A DNA stretch of 26,511 bases from the NCBI GenBank assembly GCA_947627825.1, contig CANQXO010000011.1, positions 1-26,511 on the forward strand, read 5' to 3'. Under the pieces are notes generated by a model. The model had not been told where the DNA came from. It saw only the letters and a program-made list of their open reading frames with translations, and made no database searches. Origin of the DNA: an uncultured Clostridia bacterium. GTDB taxonomy: Bacteria; Bacillota_A; Clostridia; TANB77; CAG-508. The stretch's first letter is position 1; each line of letters opens with the position of its first letter. A program made the translations under genes and the position numbers. Positions 16,204 through 24,156 of the stretch are shown piece by piece.

Positions 16204-17457
16204 TTATTTAACTATAGATATAATTGAGTCATTGTTTTTGAATAATTTATTTAAAATTTCATTTACATAATTCAAATCAATTTTTTCAATTACAGCAATA
16301 TAGTCCATACTATTTTCGTCTTTTATTGCATCTGCCAAATACATTCTTCCTATATCTTCTACATCATTATATTCTGTTACAAAATCTCCGTAAATTTTCT
16401 TTTTACTTCTTTCAAAATCTTCCTCAGTGATTTTTTCATTTTTTATAGTTTCTAAGATTTTTTCATAAACTTTTCTTGGATTTTTTGATTCTCCAGCAAT
16501 CAATATATGTGCATAAGTCTTTGAATACTCATAACTCATATCTAATTGGCTTATCAAAAGTCCCTCATTATATAATTCTTGAAATAGTTTTGATGATTTT
16601 CCCAATAAAGAATTAAATATTATTTGACAAGCTAAATCTACATTTACTTTATTTTCTTCTAATTCATCTTTGTATCCAATCATAAAGGCTGGCATACTAT
16701 TACCCATACTGACTTCGCATTCTTTTTTGTTTATTCCTTTTGGTTCTTCAGGATATATTCTTTTTATTTCTTTCATTTTTTCTCTTGGAATAAGTCTATT
16801 TTTAACTTCTTGAATTATCTTTTCTGGCTCAAAATCTCCGCATACACACAAAATCATATTTGAAGGATGATAAAATGTATTGTAGCATGAGTATAGAATT
16901 TCTTTTGTTATTTTAGAAATTGATTCAACAGTTCCAGCTATGTCTAATTTTATTGGATTATTTTTGTATAAGCAATCCATCGCATTAACATACAATTTCC
17001 ATGATGGCTCATCATCATATCTACCTATTTCTTGACCTATTATTCCTCTTTCCTTTTCAACATTTTCATCTGTAAAATAAGGTTTTTGAACAAAACTCAT
17101 TAGCTCATCTAAACCTTTATAAAAATTATCAGTACATCCAAAAAGATATGCAGTATGGTCATTTGTTGTATATGCATTTGCATCTAAACCAAGCGCCATC
17201 ATTGTATAAAGACTGTCTACTCCATTTTCATTTTCAAACATTTTATGCTCTAAGTAATGAGCTACGCCATCTGGAACTTCTATTTCTTTTCCTGTTGTAG
17301 GCTCTATAAAATGATTATCTATTGAGCCAAATTTGGTTGCCCAAATTATATATTTTTTTCTTGTATTTTTCTTTGGAATTACAATTACTTTCATTCCATT
17401 ATCTAAAATTTCTGTATATACAGCCTCACCTATTTTATTGTTTTTTTGTACTTCCAT
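16204..17457 (-). CDS. yfmH: M16-family zinc peptidase YfmH (EF-P modification-associated)
   Basis: The protein has 417 residues of M16 (pitrilysin) family type. The inverted zinc motif HYLEH is at 67-71, and the downstream glutamates of the motif lie around 136-143 (ERGIIGQEIGRYDDEP). This copy is the catalytically competent half of the pair. The typical LDANAYTTNDHTAY region lies at 91-104. In Bacillus subtilis the homologous pair is linked to 5-aminopentanol modification of elongation factor P. It follows its partner yfmF with a 44-nt gap, so the two are probably co-transcribed and act as a complex. The start follows an AGGGAAG site with somewhat long spacing. The end of the gene has no clear terminator. 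Confidence 0.9.
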   Translation of the reverse strand: MEVQKNNKIGEAVYTEILDNGMKVIVIPKKNTRKKYIIWATKFGSIDNHFIEPTTGKEIEVPDGVAHYLEHKMFENENGVDSLYTMMALGLDANAYTTNDHTAYLFGCTDNFYKGLDELMSFVQKPYFTDENVEKERGIIGQEIGRYDDEPSWKLYVNAMDCLYKNNPIKLDIAGTVESISKITKEILYSCYNTFYHPSNMILCVCGDFEPEKIIQEVKNRLIPREKMKEIKRIYPEEPKGINKKECEVSMGNSMPAFMIGYKDELEENKVNVDLACQIIFNSLLGKSSKLFQELYNEGLLISQLDMSYEYSKTYAHILIAGESKNPRKVYEKILETIKNEKITEEDFERSKKKIYGDFVTEYNDVEDIGRMYLADAIKDENSMDYIAVIEKIDLNYVNEILNKLFKNNDSIISIVK

Positions 17458-17501
17458 TTTAAACTACTTCCCTTCTTTAATTTTCTCATAATTTGCATTA
17501 G

Positions 17502-18695
17502 CTATTTTTTTCTTCTCCGTGCAAGAAAGTAAATTGTATCAAGTTGGATTTGCTTTGCAATATCAATGACTTCTTCTTTTGTAACTTTTTCAATTTTTTC
17601 AATATATTCATCAACAGTTAAATTTTCTTCATAAAGCTTTTGATCAAAATAAAATGTTATTAAATCTTCTTGAGATTCTGGTATTAGCTTAAGAGATGAC
17701 ACTATTAATTGTTTTGCAGAATTAAATTCGTCATCAGTTATATTGCCATTTTTCATTTCTTCAATTTGTCTTCTTATAACGACTAACGCTCTTTGATAAT
17801 TAGCTGTTTCAATTCCTGTTTTTATAAAAATAGTATCTTTTCGTCTTATATAAACTGAATTTGCTGAATAAGCTAAGCTTTCTTTTTCCCTTACATTTTG
17901 GAACAATTTTGAGTTTGCTCCTCCTCCTAAGATTGTATTGTAAAGTGAAACTACTTCCTTAGGACCTTTTGGAGTTTGAAGACCTATTATTAATTTTCCT
18001 TGTGATACTGGCATTTGTTCTTTAATTTCTTTATTTTTTATGGTATGTGCTTCTAACTCATTATTAATTTTGCTTTCATTTTGTTCATCTTTAGGAATGT
18101 CCATTGTTTCAAGTTCTTCTCCACAACTAAAACAATCTATTCTTGCCTCTTTCATTAATTTTTGATAGTGTTCATATAAATTTTTTTCATTTATTTTTTC
18201 TAAATCTTCTATCTTACCATATTTGTATAAACCATAAGCCTCCCCTTCAAACATTTCTTCAATGCATCTATCAGAAGCATATCTAGCCTTGTTATCTTTT
18301 CTTGCCTCTATCATCTTTTTAATGTTTTCTTTTTCTTGCTCTACAAATTCTTTTTTGAATCCGCCATCTACAATTAATGGATTAAAAACTAACTCTTTTA
18401 GAAAACTTACCGCATTTTGTTTTTCAGGTAAATATTTATTACTTAATACTTCCATATAAAATTTCAAAACTTGATAGTCTCCCATTTTATCGACACCACA
18501 ATTAAAGCTTGCTCCATACATTTCTTCAAGCTTTTTGTTTATTTCTAATTGGTCAGGATAAGTTTTTGTTCCTCTCCTTAATACTGCTGGTATCATACTA
18601 TTAAAAGTTACCATTTCTTCTTGCAATGGAGTTGTTATAAAAATAGCATATAAATTTGTTTTAAAACCTTTTGTATCAATTTTATTCATTTTCAT
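17502..18695 (-). CDS. yfmF: M16-family peptidase-like protein YfmF (inactive partner of YfmH)
   Basis: The protein has 397 residues from the ATG at 18695. It is an M16-family protein lacking the HxxEH motif: the matching region reads PAVLRRGTKTYPDQ, so it is probably the non-catalytic partner of YfmH. The N-terminal KGFKTNLYAIF matches the usual KFKTN start of this family. The frame stays open to a GTG at 18734, but that codon has no upstream site. The only good Shine-Dalgarno sequence, AAAGGAG (18725-18731), is 29 nt before the ATG, with a perfect hairpin between. Folding of the hairpin would bring the effective distance to about 6 nt. An ATG at 18689 is an alternative. Confidence 0.85.
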   Translation of the reverse strand: MKMNKIDTKGFKTNLYAIFITTPLQEEMVTFNSMIPAVLRRGTKTYPDQLEINKKLEEMYGASFNCGVDKMGDYQVLKFYMEVLSNKYLPEKQNAVSFLKELVFNPLIVDGGFKKEFVEQEKENIKKMIEARKDNKARYASDRCIEEMFEGEAYGLYKYGKIEDLEKINEKNLYEHYQKLMKEARIDCFSCGEELETMDIPKDEQNESKINNELEAHTIKNKEIKEQMPVSQGKLIIGLQTPKGPKEVVSLYNTILGGGANSKLFQNVREKESLAYSANSVYIRRKDTIFIKTGIETANYQRALVVIRRQIEEMKNGNITDDEFNSAKQLIVSSLKLIPESQEDLITFYFDQKLYEENLTVDEYIEKIEKVTKEEVIDIAKQIQLDTIYFLARRRKK

Positions 18696-18699
18696 TTTT

Positions 18700-18722
18700 T
18701 CGTATAATAAAAAATTATACGA
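18700..18722 (-). promoter_or_regulatory. yfmF: Hairpin between Shine-Dalgarno site and start codon of yfmF
   Basis: TCGTATAA and TTATACGA form a perfect 8-bp inverted repeat with a 7-nt loop. It sits 2 nt after AAAGGAG and 4 nt before the ATG at 18695. The structure could either bridge an otherwise too long spacer or block initiation, making translation structure-dependent. Confidence 0.6.
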
Positions 18723-18893
18723 GACTCCTTTCACTTTATTTTATATTATAATATAATTTGGCAAAATTATACTCTATAACAAAACAATAATATTAAAATT
18801 GTAGTTTTTAAATAAGCATATAAAAATAACAACATTTAAATATTCGTTCTTAATTATTAACAATTAAAAATATGAATACTTAAAATAAGAAGA

Positions 18894-18923
18894 GCTAAAA
18901 ACTAGATTAATCTAATTTTTAGC
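18894..18923 (-). terminator. rpsU: Intrinsic terminator of rpsU
   Basis: A near-perfect 15-nt inverted repeat (GCTAAAAACTAGATT and its complement with one G-U type mismatch) lies 14 nt after the rpsU stop. On the minus strand it is followed by a short U-rich stretch (UCUUCUUAUUUU). The U-tract is imperfect, so some read-through to yfmF is possible. Between this and yfmF (18735-18893) the DNA is AT-rich with no clear promoter -35. Confidence 0.55.
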
Positions 18924-18936
18924 CCCCATATATTAA

Positions 18937-19107
18937 TTAAAATTTTCTTTTTCTAGCTGCCTCTGATTTTTTCTTTCTCTTTACACTTGGCTTTTCATAG
19001 CATTCCCTTTTTCGTACCTCTTGTAATACGCCATTTCTAGCGCATTGTCTTTTAAATCTTTTTAAGGCATCTTCTATATTTCCATTATTAACTTTTATCT
19101 CTGACAT
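18937..19107 (-). CDS. rpsU: Small ribosomal subunit protein bS21
   Basis: The protein has 56 residues, read directly from the minus strand. It starts [20 protein letters not shown], with [20 protein letters not shown] next and a basic, Lys/Arg-rich tail ending KRKF. This is the full bS21 pattern. bS21 binds near the anti-Shine-Dalgarno end of 16S rRNA on the 30S subunit and assists initiation. The ATG follows a strong AAGGAGGGG site. It has its own promoter and a terminator, so it is probably a single-gene unit between nrdG and yfmF. Confidence 0.97.
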   Translation of the reverse strand: MSEIKVNNGNIEDALKRFKRQCARNGVLQEVRKRECYEKPSVKRKKKSEAARKRKF

Positions 19108-19151
19108 CTTTTATCCCCTCCTTCCAATGCTAAAACTTTAAATAGTGGGAT

Positions 19152-19168
19152 TTGGACTTATTGTCCAA
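19152..19168 (-). promoter_or_regulatory. rpsU: Small hairpin in the rpsU leader
   Basis: TTGGAC and GTCCAA form a perfect 6-bp stem with a 5-nt loop in the rpsU leader, about 20 nt after the expected transcription start and 45 nt before the ATG. It has no U-tract, so it is not a terminator. A role in mRNA stability or autoregulation by S21 is possible but unproven. Confidence 0.4.
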
Positions 19169-19187
19169 CTTCTTTGAATACTTAGTT

Positions 19188-19217
19188 ATTATACATTATA
19201 TGCTATTTAATTGTCAA
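19188..19217 (-). promoter_or_regulatory. rpsU: Strong sigma-A promoter of rpsU
   Basis: On the minus strand a perfect TTGACA (19212-19217) and perfect TATAAT (19188-19193) are 18 nt apart. A second TATAAT overlaps at 19195-19200, with a less suitable 11-nt distance. The leader to the rpsU start at 19107 is about 75 nt. Confidence 0.8.
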
Positions 19218-19226
19218 GAGCTTAAG

Positions 19227-19763
19227 TTAATATTTTTCATATAATCTTGGAATTATTACTGGTCTATGCTCTTTAATCGTTTCCTGTACATCTAGGATTC
19301 TTTGATTTGCTGAACCTCTAAATCTAAGTTTAGGACTTTTTAAGTCTTCATCAAATTTTCCATCTACTGCTACATCTATATATTTTAGTAATTCCTTGGT
19401 TGTTGGATTTTTTTGTGCCATATCCTCTATAATATCTTTTTCTAAATCATATCCTGTATAGCACCATATAGTTTTATTAGGAAATTTTTCTTTAACTTCC
19501 TTAGCTAATTGCAATACTCCTTCTTGATTTGCTGGCTCTAATGGTTCGCCTCCTAAAAGGCTTAATCCTTCAATATATTCATGGTCTAAATATTTCATAA
19601 CTTGCTCTTTATTTTCTTGCTTAAATTCATTTCCATAATTGAAATCCCATGCACATTCATTAAAGCAACCTTTACAGTGATGATGACAACCGCTCACAAA
19701 GACTGATACTCTAACCCCTTCACCATTTGCTGTGTCAATTCTTTTTATATCTGCATAGTTCAT
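19227..19763 (-). CDS. nrdG: Anaerobic ribonucleotide reductase activating protein (radical SAM)
   Basis: The protein has 178 residues. The radical-SAM cluster motif of NrdG is present as Cys26, Cys30 and Cys33 (CHHHCKGC), preceded by GEGVRVSVFVSG. The SLLGGEPLEP motif near residues 68-77 matches the SAM-binding GGE element. NrdG uses SAM and an iron-sulfur cluster to make the glycyl radical on NrdD. It lies 107 nt downstream of nrdD and is probably co-transcribed with it. The start follows GAAAGGAAAAAATTAA. No clear terminator is seen before the rpsU promoter. Confidence 0.95.
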   Translation of the reverse strand: MNYADIKRIDTANGEGVRVSVFVSGCHHHCKGCFNECAWDFNYGNEFKQENKEQVMKYLDHEYIEGLSLLGGEPLEPANQEGVLQLAKEVKEKFPNKTIWCYTGYDLEKDIIEDMAQKNPTTKELLKYIDVAVDGKFDEDLKSPKLRFRGSANQRILDVQETIKEHRPVIIPRLYEKY

Positions 19764-19870
19764 TTAATTTTTTCCTTTCTTTGCTCATAACAGTTGCTAT
19801 ATTATTTAAAACGCTTGAAAAAATAACTATATTTATGAAATTAATTTTTATTGTTGTAATTATTGACTTT

Positions 19871-21997
19871 TTATAAATGTAAAACTCTTTGTTTTATTTC
19901 TTTTGTTTTTCCAACATTCCAGAAATTTTCGCCTAGATATCCACAAGTTCTTCTAACAACTGTCATTTTTGCATGGTCTTTATTTCCGCAATTTGGACAT
20001 TCCCACTCATCATTTTCATTAATTGTTATTTCTCCATCAAATCCGCAGTTATGACAGTAATCTGATTTAGTGTTGAATTCTGCATATTGAATATTATCAT
20101 ATATAAATCTTACAACGCTTCTTAGTGCTTCTATATTATTTTGCATATTTGGAACTTCTATATAAGATATAGCTCCTCCTGTTGATAGGCTTTGGAACTC
20201 ACTTTCAAATTTTAGTTTTTCAAATGCATCTATTTTTTCTCTAACATCAACATGATATGAATTAGTGTAATAACCCTTATCTGTAACATCTGGTATAGTT
20301 CCAAATCTTTCTTTATCTATTCTTGCAAATTTATAACATAGACTTTCAGCAGGTGTTCCATATAATGCAAATCCTATGTTTGTTTCTTTTTTCCAACGAG
20401 CAACAGTTTCTTTTAAGTATTTCATTACTTTAATTGCAAATTCGTGTCCCTTTTCTGTTGTTTGTGGTTCTCCTGTCATTAATTTTGTCATTTCATAAAT
20501 TCCGATATATCCAAGTGAAATAGTAGAATATCCGCCATATAATAATTTATCTATTGTTTCACCTTTCTTTAATCTTGCTATTGCTCCATATTCCCAATGT
20601 ATTGGGCTTGTATAAGTTTTTGTTCCTAATAAAGCTTTGTGTCTGCACATTAATGCTTCTTTGCAAAGTTCTAGTCTTTCGTCTAGTTCTTTCCAAAACT
20701 TATCCATATTTCCTTTTGCAACAATTGCTACTTGTGGTAAATTAATACTTACTACACCTTGATTAAATCTTCCTTCAAATTTGTAATTTCCTTTTTCATC
20801 TTTCCAAGGAGATAAGAAGCTTCTGCATCCCATTGGGCTAAATACATTGCCTTCATAATTTTCGCGCATTTTCTTAGCTGAAATATAGTCTGGATACATT
20901 CTTTTAGCTGAACATTTTACAGCAAGTTCTGTTAAATAATCATACTCTCCGCCTGATAAATTGTTGAATTCATCTAGTACATAAACTAGTTTTGGGAATG
21001 CAGGTGTTACAAATACTCCCGCTTCATTTTTTATTCCTTCTTCTCTTTGTCTTATAACTTCTTCAATTATCATTGCATTTTCTTTAATATATGGATCGTC
21101 TTTTTCTAGATGTAAAAATAATGTTACAAATGGAGATTGTCCATTAGTTGTCATTAATGTATTTATTTGATATTGAATTGTTTGTACTCCGGCTTTTAAT
21201 TCAGACCTTACTCGTTCATCTACTAATTCTTCTATGATTTCTTCTGATAATTTGTTTTTAAATTTCTTATCTAATATTTTTTTGTATTTATCTTTACTTT
21301 TTCTTAAGTATTTTCCTAAGTGTATTAAATCTACTGACTGTCCGCCATATTGGTTACTTGCTACTGCAGCAATTATTTGTGTGGTAACTGTGCAAGCTAC
21401 TAAAAAACTTTTAGGAGATTCAATCATTTTGCCATTCATTACTGTTCCATTATCTAACATATCTCCTATGTTAATTAAACAGCAATTAAATATTGGTTGA
21501 ATAAAATAATCAGCATCATGAAAGTGTAAAACGCCGTCTTTGTCTGCTTGTGAAATTTTTTCTGGAAGAAGCATTCTTCTTGTTAAATCTCTTGAAACTT
21601 CACCTGCGATATAATCTCTTTGAGTAGAAGCTAGTCTTGTATTTTTGTTAGAATTTTCTTCTGCCAATTCTTTGTTTTGGTCTTTTATTAGTTTTAAAAT
21701 TGACTCATCAGTTGTATTTTGCTTTCTAACTAATGCTCTTGTATAACGATAAACTATATACTTTTTAGCCAATTCAAATTTTCCTAATTCCATTAGTTTT
21801 GCTTCGATAATATCTTGTATATCTTCAACAAGCATTCTTTTTTTGCCCAAGTCTTCAATGTATGTGATTATACTTTTTATGTCTTCATGACTTGCTCTTT
21901 CTTTTGTTCCTACTTCTTTGTTTGCTTTTTCAATTGCTGTTGCTATTTTTGCTCTGTCATAGTCAACAATTCTTTCATCTCTTTTTATTACTTTCAT
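19871..21997 (-). CDS. nrdD: Anaerobic (class III) ribonucleoside-triphosphate reductase
   Basis: The protein has 708 residues from the ATG at 21997, which follows AGGAGGAACAAA; the frame stays open 19 codons further upstream without a site. An ATP-cone domain covers about 2-95, and the glycyl-radical enzyme core follows, with HFHDADYF and CCLINIGDML. Near the C-terminus are a zinc site (Cys648, Cys651, Cys667, Cys670) and the glycyl radical loop RRTCGYLGENFW with Gly686. It makes deoxynucleotides without oxygen, using formate as reductant in the known family, and is activated by NrdG encoded next. Its presence marks an anaerobic lifestyle. Family regulator NrdR often controls such genes, but I see no clear NrdR box. 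Confidence 0.97.
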   Translation of the reverse strand: MKVIKRDERIVDYDRAKIATAIEKANKEVGTKERASHEDIKSIITYIEDLGKKRMLVEDIQDIIEAKLMELGKFELAKKYIVYRYTRALVRKQNTTDESILKLIKDQNKELAEENSNKNTRLASTQRDYIAGEVSRDLTRRMLLPEKISQADKDGVLHFHDADYFIQPIFNCCLINIGDMLDNGTVMNGKMIESPKSFLVACTVTTQIIAAVASNQYGGQSVDLIHLGKYLRKSKDKYKKILDKKFKNKLSEEIIEELVDERVRSELKAGVQTIQYQINTLMTTNGQSPFVTLFLHLEKDDPYIKENAMIIEEVIRQREEGIKNEAGVFVTPAFPKLVYVLDEFNNLSGGEYDYLTELAVKCSAKRMYPDYISAKKMRENYEGNVFSPMGCRSFLSPWKDEKGNYKFEGRFNQGVVSINLPQVAIVAKGNMDKFWKELDERLELCKEALMCRHKALLGTKTYTSPIHWEYGAIARLKKGETIDKLLYGGYSTISLGYIGIYEMTKLMTGEPQTTEKGHEFAIKVMKYLKETVARWKKETNIGFALYGTPAESLCYKFARIDKERFGTIPDVTDKGYYTNSYHVDVREKIDAFEKLKFESEFQSLSTGGAISYIEVPNMQNNIEALRSVVRFIYDNIQYAEFNTKSDYCHNCGFDGEITINENDEWECPNCGNKDHAKMTVVRRTCGYLGENFWNVGKTKEIKQRVLHL

Positions 21998-22107
21998 TTT
22001 GTTCCTCCTAAAAATGTTTTTACTAGCAAATAATTGCTTTTTTGAAAAAATCATTTTTTTATTTTTTTGTTTTTTTGCACAATTTATTTTTTTGTATTTG
22101 CATTTTT

Positions 22108-22137
22108 ATATTACCTTAAAATTTCCCTATAAGTCAA
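22108..22137 (-). promoter_or_regulatory. nrdD: Probable sigma-A promoter of nrdD-nrdG
   Basis: On the minus strand TTGACT (22132-22137) and TAATAT (22108-22113) are separated by 18 nt. The leader to the nrdD start at 21997 is about 105 nt. Both boxes are close to consensus, but AT-richness lowers certainty. Confidence 0.5.
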
Positions 22138-22329
22138 CAGTTTTCTAAAAATCACCTATGTATATTTTTTATGTTTATTTGTGCGTTAAGTGCTTGATTT
22201 TACTAGTTTTTCTTATTATGCCTTTAAAGTCAAATTATGTTACTATTTGTATTTTTTGTTCATTTCAATAGACTTTTAGGGTATTTTTAATTAAATATAT
22301 CTTTTTTGTTACATTAATACATTTTGATT

Positions 22330-22377
22330 AAAAAAAAGACAATTTAAAAAAATGATTTTTTTAAAATTGTCTTTTTT
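22330..22377 (-). terminator. Intrinsic terminator of the sortase gene
   Basis: A long inverted repeat (AAAAAGACAATTTAAAAAAA and its near-perfect complement with a 1-nt bulge) spans this stretch with a 3-nt loop and T/A runs on both sides. It lies about 97 nt after the sortase stop and is probably active in both directions. Confidence 0.75.
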
Positions 22378-22473
22378 AGTTATTATTTTTACTTTTTCTT
22401 TTTATTTTTTGTTTTCAACTATTTGTTTTTATTTTTAGTTCTATCATCTTTATTTTTGTATTTGTTTCTTATT

Positions 22474-23193
22474 TTATACTTCTCTTGCTTTTACTACTAA
22501 TCTTTGCTTTCCATAATTTGTGCAAGTTATTAGCGTTATTTCTCTTTGTCCATTTGTCAATTGACTTGTGCAACTTACATCTGTTGGATTTACAACGAAT
22601 TTATCATAAATAGAATAAGTAATAGTTCTTCCTGATAAATCAGTTAGTGTAACTGTATCTCCAAATTGAACTTGTGCAAGTTTTCCAAACATTTTTCCGC
22701 TTTTATAGTTATGTCCTACTACGCAATAGTTTCCTGTTTCATTTGGGCTAGGTCCCCAGTATTTACAAAGAGATACTTTTAGCAAATCTTCACTTTCATC
22801 TGTTAAAATTGGATAGGTAATTCCTATGCTTGGTACGCTTAATGTTCCTTCTGTTTCATAGGTTTCACCATTGCTTGCTGTAATTTCTCTTGGTTGTGGA
22901 GCTTCTTCTGGTTCTTGTAAATTTTGAATTGGTACTACCTCAGAATCGTCTGCATTATCGTCTAAGGCTACAACAATAACTTTTTCTTCTATTATTGTGT
23001 TATCTCCCATTTGTTGCATTATTTCATAAGAATATCCTTCTTGAATTATCTTGTTTCTTTCCGCAATAACATAATATAAGGAAAGGATAATAACTGTTAT
23101 AACAGATATTAAATACAAAGACTTATATATTTTTTGTTTTCTTTTCATTTCTTTGGTAACATAAACTTTTTGTGATATTAATATCTGGTTCAT
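22474..23193 (-). CDS. Sortase (class B/D-like transpeptidase)
   Basis: The protein has 239 residues. A basic start, one transmembrane helix at about 24-44 and a Glu/Pro-rich spacer to about residue 110 lead into a sortase domain. The catalytic triad is visible as His161 (VVGHNY), Cys224 (TLITC) and Arg231 (KQRLVV). Sortases cut a C-terminal sorting signal and attach proteins to peptidoglycan or polymerise pili. I see no protein with an LPxTG-type signal encoded in this window, so the substrate is elsewhere. The class cannot be fixed by eye. The start follows AAAGGAG with 5 nt spacing. It lies 48 nt downstream of ksgA. Confidence 0.9.
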   Translation of the reverse strand: MNQILISQKVYVTKEMKRKQKIYKSLYLISVITVIILSLYYVIAERNKIIQEGYSYEIMQQMGDNTIIEEKVIVVALDDNADDSEVVPIQNLQEPEEAPQPREITASNGETYETEGTLSVPSIGITYPILTDESEDLLKVSLCKYWGPSPNETGNYCVVGHNYKSGKMFGKLAQVQFGDTVTLTDLSGRTITYSIYDKFVVNPTDVSCTSQLTNGQREITLITCTNYGKQRLVVKAREV

Positions 23194-23241
23194 TATAACT
23201 CCTTTCTTTATTATTTTCTATATTATTAAGGTGTTTGTTGT

Positions 23242-24049
23242 CTACTTTAGCAAGTTTGTAATCATTGCAAACTGCTCTAAAGTCAAATCCTCTCCTCTTA
23301 TTTTATCACTAATATTTAAGTTTGTTAATATACTTTTCAATTTTTCTTTCTCAATATGATTCGATAATGAATTTAGTATTGTTTTTCGCCTTTTTGAAAA
23401 GTTTTCTTTAATTAATTCAAATAATAGTTTTTCGTCTTTTACTTGTACTCTTGGAGCAGATAATTTTTTTATTTTTACTATGCTTGATTCAACCTTTGGG
23501 TTTGGTATAAAGCATTCTTTACCAACCGTTCCAATTATTTCACTATCTGCATAATAATATACAAAATATGTTATGGCTCCTGCTTTGCTATCACCAGGCC
23601 TACTACAAATTCTTTCTGCTACTTCTTTTTGTATTAAAATTGTTATATCTTTTACATTAGTTTTTAGTAGCTGTGTAATTATTGATGTTGTAATATAGTA
23701 TGGTAAATTTGCCACAACCTTTGGATTTTCTGCGATTTTATTTATATCTACTTTTAAAATATCGTCGTTAATTATTTCTAAATTATTATATGCTATAAAT
23801 CTTGTTCTTAATAATTCACACATTTTTGAATCTAATTCTACTGCAATTACCTTCTTAGCTTTTCCCAAAAGTATTTTTGTAAGAGTCCCCAAACCGAGGA
23901 CCAATTTCTATAATAACATCTTCATTATTAACACTTTCTGCAATTTTTTCTAGTGCGTTTTCGTCAAATAGAAAGTTTTGTCCCAGATTTTTATTTGGGA
24001 CTATATTAAATTTGTCCATTATATATTTGGTTTCTGTATATAAATCCAT
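23242..24049 (-). pseudogene. ksgA: 16S rRNA dimethyladenosine transferase KsgA/RsmA, interrupted by a one-base frameshift
   Basis: Two overlapping frames together make one KsgA. Frame one (24049 to about 23897) gives the N-terminus with KNLGQNFLFDEN and EIGP. Frame two, from about 23895 to 23242, continues with GLGTLTKILLGKAKKVIAVELD, NLPYYITTSII at the catalytic NLPY motif, and the usual C-terminal domain. One extra C (plus-strand G near 23896) turns GPGLG of SAM motif I into a CGG arginine codon and shifts the frame. Removing it restores a normal sequence of about 268 residues. KsgA dimethylates two adenines in 16S rRNA helix 45. Loss is tolerated in many bacteria, but a sequencing or assembly error is just as likely. 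The start follows AAAAGGAAAATAATA. Confidence 0.85.
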
Positions 24050-24156
24050 TATTATTTTCCTTTTAAAACAACTAAATTGTACTTTGATTAGATTTAATTA
24101 TATGCTAGTTTATATTGTCATTTCTGAGCCTTTTGTTTTTATTGTTAGTTTTTTCT

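Larger units (their letters stand above)
21998..22473. other. 476-nt intergenic region between sortase gene and nrdD
   Basis: The region is extremely T-rich on the plus strand (A-rich in the minus-strand RNA). It contains the nrdD promoter and leader (about 21998-22137) and the sortase terminator (22330-22377). No convincing gene, repeat family or RNA gene is seen in the remaining 22138-22329. A GCAA/TTGC imperfect hairpin lies near 22025-22038 in the nrdD leader. Confidence 0.6.

Noticed and set aside
18732..18734. GTG at 18734 as the yfmF start
   Set aside because: No Shine-Dalgarno sequence precedes it, and the extra N-terminal residues do not fit the family. The only good site lies inside that extension.
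21998..22330. NrdR boxes upstream of nrdD
   Set aside because: I found no paired sequence close to the NrdR consensus (ACACTATATATTGTGT type). The AT-rich palindromes there do not fit.
23890..23902. Programmed frameshifting in ksgA
   Set aside because: There is no slippery heptamer, no upstream Shine-Dalgarno-like stimulator and no known frameshifted ksgA family. An insertion or sequencing error is simpler.
24050..24156. Promoter for ksgA in the gap after the penicillin-binding protein gene
   Set aside because: A TATAAT is present, but no -35 box lies at a suitable distance, so I could not support it.
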